DNA from: Prevotella sp.
GTDB lineage: Bacteria; Bacteroidota; Bacteroidia; Bacteroidales; Bacteroidaceae
Assembly (NCBI GenBank): GCA_022771265.1
Contig: JALFCG010000099.1
Coordinates: forward strand, 1-34,816
Direction: 5' to 3'
Length of the DNA stretch: 34,816 bases
Part shown: positions 34,252 to 34,816 of the stretch, piece by piece
Layout of the letters: each line of letters begins with the position of its first letter
How positions within the stretch are numbered: position 1 is the first letter of the stretch
Notes under the pieces: model-generated
Database searches by the model: none
The model's input: the letters and a program-made list of their open reading frames with translations, nothing else
Told to the model about the DNA's origin: nothing
Translations under genes and position numbers: made by a program

Positions 34252-34677
34252 ATGAAAAGACTTTATTTAACTCTCTTTGCACTATATATCGGCATAGGTA
34301 CAATGGTAGCACAAAATGCCCATAAAACCTTTGCAGGATTGTTCGTCAACGACGAATACAACATTTACCTAAAAATCGATCTTTACAGCGATGGTATAGA
34401 AGTACCTGAACATGAAATGTTCGGACTATTGCCTGGATACCTTGGAAAGAAACACAACAATTTCTACTGGTTAATTACGTCATATAACATTAAGTCGAAG
34501 AAAACGGCTAACTTAGAACTCATCAATGACTACGGAAGCGAAGACCTTACTGCTTCAATAACTATGAAAAACGATTCCACCTTTATATTAAAACAAATAA
34601 AGGGCAGTGACCTTAAAGTGCCTAATAAAGGGAAATGGCAAAAAATACCTTCAGAAATTGTATTAAAAAAGAAATAA
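34252..34677 (+). CDS. Small secreted protein of unknown function (141 aa)
   Basis: I do not recognise the family. A Sec signal peptide is clear (MKRLYLTLFALYIGIGTMVAQ, cleavage likely after the MVAQ or MVA). The mature ~120 residues are strand-rich and basic, without cysteines: KTFAGLFVNDEYNIYLKIDLY, then EMFGLLPGYLGKK, NFYWLITSYNIKSKKTANLEL, and SITMKNDSTFILKQIKGSD. The alternation suggests a small beta-barrel or beta-sandwich, similar to short periplasmic lipocalin-like proteins in Bacteroidota, but this is only a shape argument. It has its own promoter and ends just before the terminator of the convergent rRNA operon. Confidence 0.75.
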   Translation: MKRLYLTLFALYIGIGTMVAQNAHKTFAGLFVNDEYNIYLKIDLYSDGIEVPEHEMFGLLPGYLGKKHNNFYWLITSYNIKSKKTANLELINDYGSEDLTASITMKNDSTFILKQIKGSDLKVPNKGKWQKIPSEIVLKKK

Positions 34678-34712
34678 AGAAGTCCCGGGAATATTGCTAT
34701 CCTCGGGACTTC
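34671..34712 (-). terminator. Terminator of the rRNA operon
   Basis: GAAGTCCCG (34679-34687) pairs with CGGGACTTC (34704-34712), extended inward by three pairs past a bulge. On the minus strand the stem is followed by TTTATTTCTTTTTT. It lies about 15 bases after the 3' end of 5S rRNA; the right half of the T-rich tail overlaps the last codons of the secreted-protein gene. Confidence 0.75.
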
Positions 34713-34726
34713 CAAGTCTAAAAAGA

Positions 34727-34816
<90 letters not shown>

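Overview
The window is a stretch of chromosome from a Bacteroidota bacterium, most likely an anaerobic Prevotella-like member of the Bacteroidales. The evidence is as follows. Almost every promoter that can be recognised carries the Bacteroidota -7 element TAnnTTTG, and Shine-Dalgarno sequences are scarce. Several genes are typical of the phylum: GldE, DUF5687 and DUF4491 membrane proteins, a LolA-like protein behind ftsK, a fimbrillin-type lipoprotein, and a GT3 glycogen synthase next to an alpha-glucan phosphorylase. Reverse rubrerythrin and NspC fit an anaerobe.

Layout. 1-717: 3' end of a TlpA-like thioredoxin gene. 767-3889 (minus): operon of a DEDDy 3'-5' exonuclease, rlmI and tilS. 3998-9303 (plus): tight operon ftsK, lolA-like, DUF5687, DUF4491, rlmH. 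9388-9942 (minus): reverse rubrerythrin. 10054-14240 (minus): fur, purA, hisS and a CE12-type esterase that ends in a stub resembling a pectin methylesterase. 14305-17393 (minus): AraC-type HTH protein, dipeptidyl peptidase III, AlkD-like protein. 17510-19336 (plus): recQ. 19314-21184 (minus): xpt and a purine permease. 21232-21531: the largest gene-free stretch, with nested inverted repeats. 21532-23095 (minus): a TenI/ThiE-like protein and prs. 23231-24370 (plus): nspC. 24475-24874: four tRNA genes (Gly-Leu-Leu-Gly). 24915-27244 (plus): unknown 186-aa protein, ssb, gldE. 27276-29684 (minus): large fimbrillin/PKD-like/BspA-like lipoprotein. 29860-34119 (minus): glycogen synthase and alpha-glucan phosphorylase. 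34252-34677 (plus): small secreted unknown. 34727-34816 (minus): 3' part of 5S rRNA, the tail of an rRNA operon lying beyond the right edge.

The genes are mostly housekeeping: RNA modification and translation (tilS, rlmI, rlmH, hisS, tRNAs, 5S), chromosome maintenance (ftsK, recQ, ssb, exonuclease, AlkD-like), nucleotide supply (purA, prs, xpt and permease), envelope biogenesis, metal and oxygen stress (fur, rubrerythrin), polyamines (nspC) and glycogen storage. I found no phage, insertion sequence, CRISPR array or obvious new defence system. The most unusual observations are small: both tRNA-Gly(GCC) copies carry C instead of U at position 55; the esterase has a truncated second catalytic domain; the SSB lacks the acidic C-terminal tip; and the prs-xpt spacer contains strong inverted repeats with no assigned role.
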